A DNA stretch of 64,000 nucleotides, taken from the NCBI GenBank assembly GCA_963709655.1, contig CAVPXF010000004.1:310001-374000 (forward strand). Reading direction: 5' to 3'. Made by a program: the position numbers and the translations under genes. This document shows, in pieces, positions 36,893-44,868 of the stretch (position 1 is its first letter; the number at the start of each line of letters is the position of its first letter). Source of the stretch: Roseiarcus sp963709655. Its GTDB lineage: Bacteria; Pseudomonadota; Alphaproteobacteria; Rhizobiales; Beijerinckiaceae. The notes beneath the pieces are model-generated. The model was not told the origin of the DNA, did not search any database, and saw only the letters and a list, made by a program, of their open reading frames with translations.

Positions 36893-37292
36893 GCCGCGGT
36901 CGCCAAACCCGGATAAAGGGCCTGTGTCAGCGTCAAAAATCGTCCAGGTCGACAATGGCCACTCTTCCGCAAGCGCGGACGGCAGCGCCGCCGGCAGGAA
37001 ATGACGTTCCGCCTGAAAGAACCGTTTCGCCGCGTCCGATTCTAGGGTTACGACCTAGAACTAGATTTTTTCGTAACGTCGCTGTCGGGAGCTGCGCGGG
37101 ACGCCGATCATTGGACGGGCGGCACGTCATTGCAGCGCCTGAAGCTGTTCCCCGCGCGCGCGGGCGATGTGGGCCGCGATTGCGGCTTGCCTGATCTGGT
37201 TGCCAATGTCGTCTATCGTCATAGGAGCGCTAGGGAGACAGCCCCGACGTGCGTCGCATTGCGTGATCGCATCGTTCTGCTAAGTCGGCGGC
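36893..37292. other. Intergenic region upstream of the two-component system
   Basis: 400 bases without a gene of natural composition. An imperfectly spaced inverted repeat GTTACGA (37047-37053) and TCGTAAC (37071-37077) encloses an AT-rich stretch with a run of T, about 215 bases before the response-regulator start. It could be a regulator site or promoter element. Nothing else is recognised. Confidence 0.4.
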
Positions 37293-37976
37293 ATGAAGAT
37301 ACTGGTGGTCGAGGACGACGAGGGAACCGCCGACTTCATCGCGGCGGGTCTTGCCGCACGCGGACACGAGGCGACCCTCGCGCGAGACGGCCGCGAAGGT
37401 TACGAGCGTGCAAGCGCCGATCGCTTCGACGTCATCGTCCTCGATCGCATGCTGCCGAAACTGGACGGGCTCGGCGTCGTTGCGCTGATGCGCGGGGACG
37501 GCGTCTCGACGCCGGTGCTGTTTCTGACCAACCTCTCCGGCGTCGACGATCGGGTCGACGGGTTCGAAGCGGGCGGCGACGACTACCTCGTCAAACCCTT
37601 CGCGTTCGAAGAACTGATGGCGCGCCTGACGGCGCTCGCCCGCCGTCCGACCCTCGGCGCTTCCCAGACCCTGCTCGTGGCCGGGGATCTCGAAATGGAC
37701 CTCGTCGCCCGCACCGTGCGACGGGGCGCAGAGGCGATCGAACTTCAGCCGCGCGAGTTCCGCCTGCTCGAATTCCTGATGCGCAGCGAGGGCCGGCTCG
37801 TCACCCGCAAGATGCTGCTCGAACAGGTGTGGGATTACCACTTCGATCCGAAGACCAACATCGTCGAGACGCACATCAGCCGGCTGCGCGGCAAGATCGA
37901 CCGGGCCGGCCCCTCGCTGATCCAGACCGTGCGCGGCGCAGGATACATGTTGCGTGTCCCGAATCCGGCTGCTTAG
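37293..37976 (+). CDS. OmpR-family response regulator
   Basis: A 227-residue DNA-binding response regulator. The receiver domain has the acidic pair (VEDDE), phospho-acceptor Asp51 (IVLDRMLPK), Thr/Ser (FLTNL) and Lys101 (DDYLVKPF). The C-terminal winged helix ends TVRGAGYMLRVP, as in OmpR/PhoB. Its 3' end overlaps the start of the sensor kinase by 23 bases. It resembles QseB/CusR-type regulators. Likely targets are the cytochrome b/PepSY genes beyond the kinase. Confidence 0.93.
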   Translation: MKILVVEDDEGTADFIAAGLAARGHEATLARDGREGYERASADRFDVIVLDRMLPKLDGLGVVALMRGDGVSTPVLFLTNLSGVDDRVDGFEAGGDDYLVKPFAFEELMARLTALARRPTLGASQTLLVAGDLEMDLVARTVRRGAEAIELQPREFRLLEFLMRSEGRLVTRKMLLEQVWDYHFDPKTNIVETHISRLRGKIDRAGPSLIQTVRGAGYMLRVPNPAA

Positions 37977-39322
37977 GACGGCCAGCTTCCGGCTGGCGGC
38001 GCTCTACCTGGCGCTGTTCACCGCTTCGGCGCTGGCGCTCGGCGCCTTCGTCTATCTCTCCGTCCGGCATGAGATCCTGAGCGATTTCGACGAGCGGATC
38101 GCCGAAGAGTCGGATGCGCTGAAGAGCGCGTTCGCCGATGGCGGACGCGACAGGCTGGCCGAAATCATCGACGCGCGGGGATCGAGCGGCGCGGGCTTCG
38201 CCTACGGTCTTGTGGCTCCCGACGGCAAACTTGTCGCCGGAGATTTGCGCCTTCCCGGCTCCGGGGCCGTCAAGGGCTGGATCGAGGCGCAGGAAGCCGA
38301 TGGCGAAGAGGCGCCCGAATCGAAGCCCGAGGTCGTCCGTTCGCTCATCACGCCGCTCGCCGACGGGTCGTCCCTCCTGGTCGGCGACGAACTCCGCCGA
38401 TCGAGACGCGATCCTGACCGGCGTGCTGACCGCCTTCGCCTGGGCGGTCGCGGCCACGCTCGCGCTGGGGACGATCGGCGGACTGTGGCTGAGCGCGCAG
38501 TTCCTGGGCCGGATCGATTCGATGCGGCGGACCGCGCGCCGCCTGATGGACGGCGACTGGAGCCGGCGCATTCCGCTAAGCCGCACCGACGACGATCTGA
38601 ATGCGCTGGCGCGGACCTTCAACCGACTGTTCGACCGCATCGAAAAGCTCTTGCAGGCGAACAAGCAGGTCAGCGCCGACATCGCCCACGATCTGCGCAA
38701 GCCCTTGGCAGGCGTGCTGCGCCGTCTCGAAGCCGCGCGGGACGACCCGTCGTCCGGCGCGGCGCGGGCGTCGATCGATACGGCGATCGGCGATGTCGAG
38801 GGCGTGCTCGAGACCTTCAACGCCCTGCTGCGCATCGGCCAGATCGAGGCCGGCGCGCGGCGCGCGGCTTTCCGTCCGCTTGACCTTGCCGAACTGGCGC
38901 GTGAAGTCGCGGAGACGTTCGCGCCGGCCGCCGAAGACGAGAACAAGATGCTCGTTCAACGCCTCGACTCGCCGCTGCCGATCTCCGGCGACAAGGAACT
39001 CCTCGTGCAGATGATCGCCAACCTGATCGACAACGCGTTGCGCCACACGCCGCCCGGAGTTCGGATCGAGGTTCGCGGCGAGCGGACCCCGGCGGGGATT
39101 GCGTTGTCGGTCTCCGACAACGGTCCGGGCGTAGCGGCCGGCGAAATGACTGCGATTTTCCAACGCTTCCATCGTGCCGGCGACCCGGAGCGCGCGCCGG
39201 GCAACGGCCTTGGTCTCGCACTCGTCGCCGCGATCGCCGAACTGCACGGCCTCGACTGCCGAGCCTCGGACAACCACCCTGGCCTGCGCGTCGCGGTTGC
39301 GACGGCTCTCGACGAGGAGTGA
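37954..39322 (+). CDS. Sensor histidine kinase (one frameshift)
   Basis: Membrane sensor, about 455 residues after correction. Helix 1 (RLAALYLALFTASALALGAF), a periplasmic domain of about 120 residues, helix 2 (AFAWAVAATLALGTIGGLWL), HAMP, then HisKA with the phospho-His (SADIAHDLRKPLAGVL) and the ATPase domain with N box (NLIDNALRHTPPG), G1 (SDNGPGV) and G2 (GNGLGLAL). The frame breaks inside 38395-38398, just before helix 2; removing one base joins VGDELR to DRDAILTGV. Start is GTG 37954 inside the regulator gene. Confidence 0.88.
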
Positions 39323-39327
39323 ACGGA

Positions 39328-39555
39328 TCAGACGGCTGCGTTGCGGCGCGCCGCGATGACGGCGGTGGAGAGCTGCGCGATCACGGCTTTGGCGAATTCG
39401 ACCGACAGGACGATGTCGATCGCCTCGACTTCGCCGGGACAATCGGGGACCGCCGTCGTCACGGTGAGATAGATGTCGTCGTCGATCGCGGCGGCCGTGG
39501 GCGGCTGGTCCGTAGCGAAGAAGAATGGCGCGCCGCTCTCCTGCGTGCTGGTCAT
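39328..39555 (-). CDS. Small hypothetical protein
   Basis: A 75-residue soluble protein starting MTSTQESGAPFFFATDQPP with GGAGGGG just before the ATG. It has an acidic middle and a helical end (VEFAKAVIAQLSTAVIAARR). Family unknown. It follows the cytochrome b gene by 19 bases and is likely its operon partner. Confidence 0.6.
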   Translation of the reverse strand: MTSTQESGAPFFFATDQPPTAAAIDDDIYLTVTTAVPDCPGEVEAIDIVLSVEFAKAVIAQLSTAVIAARRNAAV

Positions 39556-39574
39556 AAACCCCTCCGATGTGTCT

Positions 39575-40105
39575 TCAGGCCAAGTCGCCCGGCTCCGCGC
39601 CGCGCTTGACGCCGACGACCATGGCGCGAACCAGATTTTCACGATGGCGCAGGCTCGCGAGGAGCACGCCGGCGAGATGGAGGGCCACCAGCGCAAGCAC
39701 GCCGTGCGCGAGAACCGAGTGGATGCGCTGCACGGTCGTCGAGCCCCAGAACGCGTCGGTCGTCAACAGCCAGCCGCTGACCGCCGTCGCCGCCATCGCG
39801 GCGAGCAGGACGACGATCATCGCCCCGCCCGCCGGATTGTGGCCGACGTACCGGCGCTCGGACCCGTCCTTGATCGCCCGAAGGTAGTCAATCACCGTCT
39901 TCGGCGACCGCACGAACTGGGCAAAGCGCGCGTATCCTGGGCCGAGGAAGCCCCAGACGACCCGGAGACCGACAAGAGCGCCCGCGGCGTAGCCAGCGGC
40001 GTCATGGAAGCTCTCTGCGTTTTCCGAGCTGAGCCAAACTGCCGCGAAACTCGCGGCGAGCGCCCAATGAAAAATCCGGACGAACGGATCCCAGACTCGG
40101 ATCAT
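39575..40105 (-). CDS. Cytochrome b (b561/hydrogenase-type b subunit)
   Basis: A 176-residue inner-membrane cytochrome b. Heme histidines lie in DPFVRIFHWALAASF, the ESFHDAAGYAAGALVG helix, and the HSVLAHGVLALVALHLAGV helix; YVGHNPAGGAMIV is the typical loop of this family. Its genes often sit beside PepSY or c-type cytochrome genes and a QseBC-like system, as here. It probably passes electrons between quinone and a periplasmic protein. Confidence 0.87.
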   Translation of the reverse strand: MIRVWDPFVRIFHWALAASFAAVWLSSENAESFHDAAGYAAGALVGLRVVWGFLGPGYARFAQFVRSPKTVIDYLRAIKDGSERRYVGHNPAGGAMIVVLLAAMAATAVSGWLLTTDAFWGSTTVQRIHSVLAHGVLALVALHLAGVLLASLRHRENLVRAMVVGVKRGAEPGDLA

Positions 40106-40122
40106 GGCCTGAGCGCCGCGCC

Positions 40123-40398
40123 TCAGTTTTCACCGGCTTCGGCATTATCGAGCTTCTGCAGCGTCTGGGCGTTGTAGGCCATGTTGGCGCGCTTGCCCGT
40201 CTTGTCGGTGGCGTAGACCTCGTAGCAGCCGCCCTCGACCTTGATCTGGCGCACCTTGAAGCCGTCGGCCTGAAGCTGCAATTCGAGCGCGGTCCTTGGC
40301 TGCCACTTCGACTTCGGGGCGTTCGTGCATTTGCCTTCGGCGAGAGCCGGGCCGGCGGCGGCGATGGCGATGACGGTCAAGGCGCTGAGCAACTTCAT
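40123..40398 (-). CDS. Secreted PepSY-domain protein
   Basis: A 91-residue periplasmic protein: signal peptide (MKLLSALTVIAIAAAGPALA), then a single PepSY-like domain (LELQLQADGFKVRQIKVEGG, CYEVYATDKTGKRANMAYN). ATG 40398 was chosen because the signal peptide begins there. It is 17 bases upstream of the cytochrome b gene and likely cotranscribed. Small PepSY proteins beside cytochrome b genes are common and may bind heme, metal or the sensor kinase; the role is not established. Confidence 0.82.
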   Translation of the reverse strand: MKLLSALTVIAIAAAGPALAEGKCTNAPKSKWQPRTALELQLQADGFKVRQIKVEGGCYEVYATDKTGKRANMAYNAQTLQKLDNAEAGEN

Positions 40399-40568
40399 TG
40401 GCAACTCCAGGGTTCGACGGCGGCGAGGATTGGGCGAAAGCCTGTCCTTTGCGTCGCCGGTCTGAATCGCGCCCCAACCCGCCGGATTTGCGTTGTTCAG
40501 ATTACGGATCGCCAATGTCGGGCGCAGTGCAGCGCAGGGCGCCCCAATCACGTCGCGGACGATCGGAC

Positions 40569-40610
40569 GGGCGGCGTCTTGCCGCCCAGGGAGCGCGAAA
40601 CGCGCTCCCT
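40569..40610. terminator. Two adjacent perfect hairpins
   Basis: Hairpin 1 is GGGCGGC-GTCTT-GCCGCCC (40569-40587). Hairpin 2 follows directly: AGGGAGCGCG-AAA-CGCGCTCCCT (40588-40610). They lie just downstream of the alanine-rich minus-strand gene, so they may stop its transcript, although no T-run follows either stem. An RNA-stability or protein-binding role is the alternative. Confidence 0.5.
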
Positions 40611-40642
40611 CCATTAGCGCCGGTCAGGCCGCACAATATGGC

Positions 40643-40994
40643 TCAGCCGCCGGTCTTGAGGGAGGTCAGCGAAGCCTGCACGGCGGAAGAGCTTTGCGCC
40701 GCCGTGGAACTCGCCAGCGGCCTGTAGTCGCCATCGGCGTCCTTGGCTTGCGAGGTGTGAGAGTTCCTGACCTTGTAATCGCCGTCCACCGCCCGCGCCG
40801 TCGCCGCCGTTGCGGCCGACGCCGGTGCTGGCGCCGGGGCGGCCGCAGCGGCCGAACTGGCCGCCGACGCGGCTGCCGCCGGCGCGGCCGCGGCGACGAA
40901 CTGGGCGGCGACGAGGCTGCCGCCGGCGCGCCGCCGCGGGCGACGACGAGGCTGGCGTATAGGCGGGCGTAGACGGAATTGCTGCAACCGACAT
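40643..40994 (-). CDS. Small alanine-rich protein (one frameshift)
   Basis: A low-complexity protein of about 116 residues: MSVAAIPSTPAYTPASSSPA, then alanine/proline-rich sequence, then AVDGDYKVRNSHTSQAKDAD and a serine-rich end. The halves are in different frames; one extra base near 40929 joins them (PAAAGGSLVAAQFV). The DGDYK and DGDYR echo suggests a short internal repeat. No family recognised; coding status rests on the consistent composition after the shift is corrected. Confidence 0.5.
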
Positions 40995-41315
40995 GAACTG
41001 GGCTCCGGTCTGGAGGTTGGGCTGGCGGGCCGCTCCGCGTAACGCGCTCGGCCGCCTCGAGGACACTCAGCTGGAGCTGACCGGGGAGAACGGCGTCATG
41101 CCTCCGCCGCATAACGATCCGGCGGTCTGTCCGTGACCCAGACGCTACAGGAGAAATAGTGAACGATGTCCTGCCGCCGCGCTCGGCGAACGCGACAAAA
41201 AGGCTGGGGTCGGCGGTCGGCGACAGGGACGCCCGCGCGACGCAACCGGGCCAAAACCCCGCCCCCGATCCTGAAGTCGATCCGGTCGCGTCGACAGATA
41301 TTTTGCGGGCGCCTT
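40995..41315. other. Intergenic stretch, nothing recognised
   Basis: About 320 bases between the alanine-rich gene and the LysR gene, both on the minus strand. Open frames crossing it have no natural composition. It must hold the promoter of the alanine-rich gene. No repeat or RNA gene was seen. Confidence 0.35.
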
Positions 41316-42227
41316 TTAGCCCGGAAGATCCCAATAAGGCTCGGGGGCAAATCGATCGACCAGGAAGTCGACGAAGGCCAGCACGGTTGGCGAGAGGTGG
41401 CGGGAATGGGGATAGACAGCGTTGATCGATAGGTCCTGCGCCACAAAAGTATCGAGGACAGTAATGAGTTTTCCGGACAGGACGTCCGGGCCGACAAGGA
41501 ACGTCGGAAGATTGACCAGTCCGTGACCGGAGAGCGCCGCGATGCGAAGCGCGTCGCCATTGTTCGCGCTCAGCCGTCCATGAACGGACACGTGCAAGGG
41601 GGCGCCGTCTGGGCTAACGAAGCGCCAATCACGCGCCGAACCGATGTTGCTGTAAAAGAGGCAGACGTGAGACTTCAGATCGTCTGGCGTTTTGGGCGCG
41701 TCGTGTGCGGAGAGATATTCCGCACTGGCGCAGATCGCCCGCCTCGCAGGCGCGAGGGTGCGGGAAATCAAACTTGAACTCGGCAGCGTTGTGATCCGGA
41801 CCGCGATGTCGAATCCCTCGTTCACGAGATCGACGAATTCGTCGTTCATCGCCAGATCGACGACGACGTCGGGATAGCGCCAGAGGAAGTCGCTAATCGC
41901 CGGCATCAGATGAAGATAGCCGAAGCTCATTGGCGCGCTGACGCGCAACTTTCCGCGGGGAGCCGCCCGCATCTCCTCGACGGCGCGATTGGCGTCTTCG
42001 AGATCGGCCAGGATCCGCGCCGCGCGCTGGAAGTAGGCATGTCCCGCTTCGGTCAGGCTCAAAGATCGCGTCGTCCGATGCAGGAGACGGGCGCCGAGCT
42101 CGCTCTCGAGGTCGCCGACTTGCCGGCTGACCGCCGATTTCGTGATCCGCAGGCGCCGGGCGGCCTCGGTGAACGACAGCGCCTCCCCGACGGCGACAAA
42201 CGACTTGAGAGCGGTAAACTGGTCCAT
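41316..42227 (-). CDS. LysR family transcriptional regulator
   Basis: A 303-residue regulator with an N-terminal winged helix-turn-helix (FVAVGEALSFTEAARRLRIT, KSAVSRQVGDLESELGARLL) and a LysR substrate-binding domain. It belongs to the large DmlR/AaeR-like clade. It is divergent from ccmC, 155 bases away, but there is no family reason to link it to heme export; its usual partner gene is not evident here. Confidence 0.9.
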   Translation of the reverse strand: MDQFTALKSFVAVGEALSFTEAARRLRITKSAVSRQVGDLESELGARLLHRTTRSLSLTEAGHAYFQRAARILADLEDANRAVEEMRAAPRGKLRVSAPMSFGYLHLMPAISDFLWRYPDVVVDLAMNDEFVDLVNEGFDIAVRITTLPSSSLISRTLAPARRAICASAEYLSAHDAPKTPDDLKSHVCLFYSNIGSARDWRFVSPDGAPLHVSVHGRLSANNGDALRIAALSGHGLVNLPTFLVGPDVLSGKLITVLDTFVAQDLSINAVYPHSRHLSPTVLAFVDFLVDRFAPEPYWDLPG

Positions 42228-42382
42228 TTGCTCTCTCGGAGAACAGGAACTCGTCGCGTACGCTAATTATTCCGGGTTTCGTTGCAACCCCAAGGCTCAT
42301 CGATCGTCATGCCGGTCCGGCTAAAGCGTCGGTTTCGTGACGTTCGCTGCGCCGATCGGACGCAATTGCTCCTGTGCCCGCA

Positions 42383-43162
42383 ATGGCGCTAAAATCCCTC
42401 GGAATGATCAATCTCGCCAACCCGACGGTTTTCATCGACCTGACGCGCCGTGTGACGCCGTGGCTGGCGGCGGCGACCGCCGTGCTGTTCGCCGTCGGCC
42501 TGACGCTGGCCTTCCTCGCCCCGCCCGACTATCAGCAGGGCGAGAGCGCCAAGATCATGTATCTGCACGTCCCGGCGGCCTGGATGTCGAGCTTCGTCTA
42601 CGGCGTCATGGCGATCGCCGCGCTCGGCACCCTCGTCTGGCGCCATCCCCTGGCCGACGCCGCGCAGAAGGCCGCGGCCCCGCTCGGCGCGGGCTTCACC
42701 TTCATCTGTCTCGTCACCGGCTCGCTGTGGGGCAAGCCCATGTGGGGAACCTATTGGGTATGGGACGCGCGGCTGACTTCGGTGCTGGTGCTGTTCCTCA
42801 TCTATCTCGGCCTGATCGCGCTGTGGCGGGCGATCGACGATCCGGCCCGCGCGGCGCGGGCGGTGGCGATCCTGACTCTGGTCGGATGCGTGAACCTGCC
42901 GATCATCAAGTTCTCGGTCGACTGGTGGAACACGCTGCATCAGCCGGCCTCGGTCTTTCGTCTCGGCGGCCCGACCATCGCCCCCTCGCTCCTGTGGCCG
43001 CTGATCGTGATGTCGCTCGCCTTCACCGGGCTCTTTCTGACCCTGCACCTGATGTCGGTCCGCAACGAGATCTTTCGTCGCCGCATCGCCCGCGTGACCA
43101 TGCTGGCGGCGGCCGAGGGCGACCGGCTCGGGGCGCCGACCTTCGCGACCGAAGGCATCTAA
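42383..43162 (+). CDS. ccmC: Heme exporter protein CcmC
   Basis: Integral membrane protein of 259 residues that presents heme to CcmE in System I cytochrome c maturation. It carries the tryptophan-rich WWD motif (WGTYWVWDARLTSVLVLF) and the flanking histidines in IMYLHVPAAWMSS and WWNTLHQPASV. Starts at GTG 42374, ATG 42383 or ATG 42404 are all possible; 42383 is a compromise without a strong ribosome site. ccmA and ccmB, usually upstream, are absent here. Confidence 0.92.
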   Translation: MALKSLGMINLANPTVFIDLTRRVTPWLAAATAVLFAVGLTLAFLAPPDYQQGESAKIMYLHVPAAWMSSFVYGVMAIAALGTLVWRHPLADAAQKAAAPLGAGFTFICLVTGSLWGKPMWGTYWVWDARLTSVLVLFLIYLGLIALWRAIDDPARAARAVAILTLVGCVNLPIIKFSVDWWNTLHQPASVFRLGGPTIAPSLLWPLIVMSLAFTGLFLTLHLMSVRNEIFRRRIARVTMLAAAEGDRLGAPTFATEGI

Positions 43163-43167
43163 AGGCG

Positions 43168-43341
43168 ATGCTCAGCGACCCGCATATCGGCTTCGTCATC
43201 GCCGCCTATTCGGTGACGTTCGTCGTCCTCGTCGGGATGATCGGCTCGGTCGTTTTGGACACCCGCCGCCTCAGCGCCCATCTCGACAAGGCCAACCGCG
43301 CGCTCGAGACCCTGCGCCGCGCGAAGGAGCGTTCGCGATGA
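43168..43341 (+). CDS. ccmD: Heme exporter protein CcmD
   Basis: A 57-residue single-span membrane protein: helix FVIAAYSVTFVVLVGMIGSV followed by a basic cytoplasmic tail with heptad-like charges (DKANRALETLRRAKERSR). Small size, position after ccmC (6 bases) and topology identify CcmD, which stabilises the CcmABC-CcmE complex. AAAGG precedes the ATG. Its stop overlaps the ccmG start (ATGA). Confidence 0.85.
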   Translation: MLSDPHIGFVIAAYSVTFVVLVGMIGSVVLDTRRLSAHLDKANRALETLRRAKERSR

Positions 43342-43929
43342 GCGCGGTCCCGGAGGCGGCGCGCCGCCCGCGTCGCTGGCTGGCGTTTCTGCCGCTCGCC
43401 GCCTTCGCCCTGCTCGCGGCGCTGCTGTTCGTGCGCCTCTACGCCGGCGACCCGTCGAAGCTGCCCTCGGCCCTGATCGGCGAGAGCGCGCCGCCGCTGA
43501 CGCTCGCCGGAACTCGACGGCCGGGCGGGGCTCGCCGACGCCGATCTGCGGCAGGGCCACGTCAGCGTCGTCAACGTGTTCGCCTCGTGGTGCGAGCCGT
43601 GCCGGTACGAACACCCGATCCTGATGGCGCTCGCCGCGGACGACGACCTCAAGCGGCAGGGCGTGGTCGTGTACGGCGTCGCGCAGAAGGACTCGGCCGA
43701 GAACATCCGCCGCTTCCTCGGCGCGCTCGGCGACCCTTACGCCAAGGTCGGGCTCGACGCCGACGGACGGGCGGGCATCGACTGGGGCGTCTACGGCGTG
43801 CCGGAGACGTTCATCGTGCGCGGCGACGGAACCATCGCCTACAAGTTCGTCGGCCCGATGACCGCCGAATCGCTCGCCGCCGAGGTCAAGCCGCAGATCC
43901 TCAAGGCGATGGCGCCGCCGCGATCCTAG
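43338..43929 (+). CDS. ccmG: Thiol:disulfide interchange protein CcmG/DsbE (one frameshift)
   Basis: Membrane-anchored periplasmic thioredoxin that keeps apocytochrome cysteines reduced; 196 residues after correction. N-terminal anchor (LAFLPLAAFALLAALLFVRL), then the thioredoxin fold with active site WCEPC (NVFASWCEPCRYEHP), VVVYGVAQKDSAENIRRFLG and the cis-Pro loop GVYGVPETFIV. One extra G at 43509-43510 breaks the frame; removing it gives PLTLAELDGRAGLAD. The gene is single-copy in the pathway, so an assembly error is more likely than loss. Confidence 0.88.
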
Positions 43930-44012
43930 TGATGTGCGTCGGTCAAATCGAGGGCGTTCTCCTCCGACGGGTCGCCTCGAAAGCCGCGCGCTCTTCCGCG
44001 TTTCCCTCCGGC

Positions 44013-44362
44013 GCGAGATTTGGATTTCCTCAGGTCTACGCAGTTGTGCATCGGGGCTCCGCGAATCTGCGGGTTTTGGGGGTTGGAATTATTTGGAATT
44101 CCTTGGATTCTCTCGTCCGAAATGAGCCTTTTCAATGGGTTACACGCGACCCCCGGGCCATTTTTAATTCATGCGGCCCCTTCCCCCGAAGCGGGACAAG
44201 AAGACCCGACCGTCATTCGATCCGACGGTCGACCGCGCTGAAACCACGCGCCCAGCGGAAACCGCCGGGCGCGCCGGGATCATGGCGATCGACATCGCAA
44301 GGGTCGGACCGGGCATTGGGATGAAACTAACTCCGCCTTCGCTTTTTGGCAAGACATTGTCG
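44013..44362. repeat. ~350-bp interspersed repeat, copy 2
   Basis: Second copy of the element at 7637-7990, in the same orientation. The first ~140 bases are the most alike (GGAATTCCTTGGATTCTCTC, then GTCCGAAATGAGCCTTTTCA), and the far end again has GGGCATTGGGATGAAACTAA and CATTGTCG. It fills most of the gap between the convergent ccmG and ccmH genes, where insertion would do no harm. No target duplication or transposase was evident. Confidence 0.8.
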
Positions 44363-44403
44363 AACTCAGCGCCACCGACTCCGAAGAGCGCCGAGTCCAA
44401 CAG

Positions 44404-44862
44404 CTAAGAATTGTTTGATACGATCGCCCTCAGTCGCTGTTCTTCTCCGGCGCTGAGGGCCGCCGCTTCGACGGCCGGACGACGGGCGGCGCCGGCGATC
44501 GCAAGACCGCCCAAGGCGAGAAACAGCGGCGCGCTGAGCCACAGCAAAAGGGTCTCCTTGTTGAGCGGCGGCTTGAGCAGGATGAAATCGCCATAGCGCT
44601 GGACGAGATAATCGCGCACCTGGTCGTTGCGCTCGCCTTTGGCGATCCGGTCACGGATCAGCAGCCGGATGTCGCGCGCCAGGTCCGCGTCGGAATCGTC
44701 GATCGACTGGTTCTGGCAGACGAGGCAGCGCAATTCGCTCGAGAGCGCGCGGGCCCGCGCCTCCAGCGCCGGGTCCGCCAGCATCTCGTTCGGCTGCACC
44801 GCGAACGCCGCGGCCGGGCAAACGATCAGCCCGACGAGAAGGGCGAGTGTCGCGTTCCTCAT
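44404..44862 (-). CDS. ccmH: Cytochrome c maturation protein CcmH
   Basis: Membrane-anchored thiol oxidoreductase, 152 residues, acting with CcmG on apocytochrome c. Signal sequence (LLVGLIVCPAAAFA), the redox motif LRCLVCQNQSI with the C-x-x-C pair, ERNDQVRDYLVQRYGDFILL, then a C-terminal transmembrane helix (LLLWLSAPLFLALGGLAIAG). ATG 44862 is preferred to the TTG just upstream. It follows ccmF by six bases. Confidence 0.93.
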   Translation of the reverse strand: MRNATLALLVGLIVCPAAAFAVQPNEMLADPALEARARALSSELRCLVCQNQSIDDSDADLARDIRLLIRDRIAKGERNDQVRDYLVQRYGDFILLKPPLNKETLLLWLSAPLFLALGGLAIAGAARRPAVEAAALSAGEEQRLRAIVSNNS

Positions 44863-44868
44863 CAAACG

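Noticed and set aside
43338..43929. Calling ccmG a pseudogene because of its frameshift
   Set aside because: Both halves are fully conserved, including WCEPC, and one extra G explains the break, as in several other essential-looking genes of the window.
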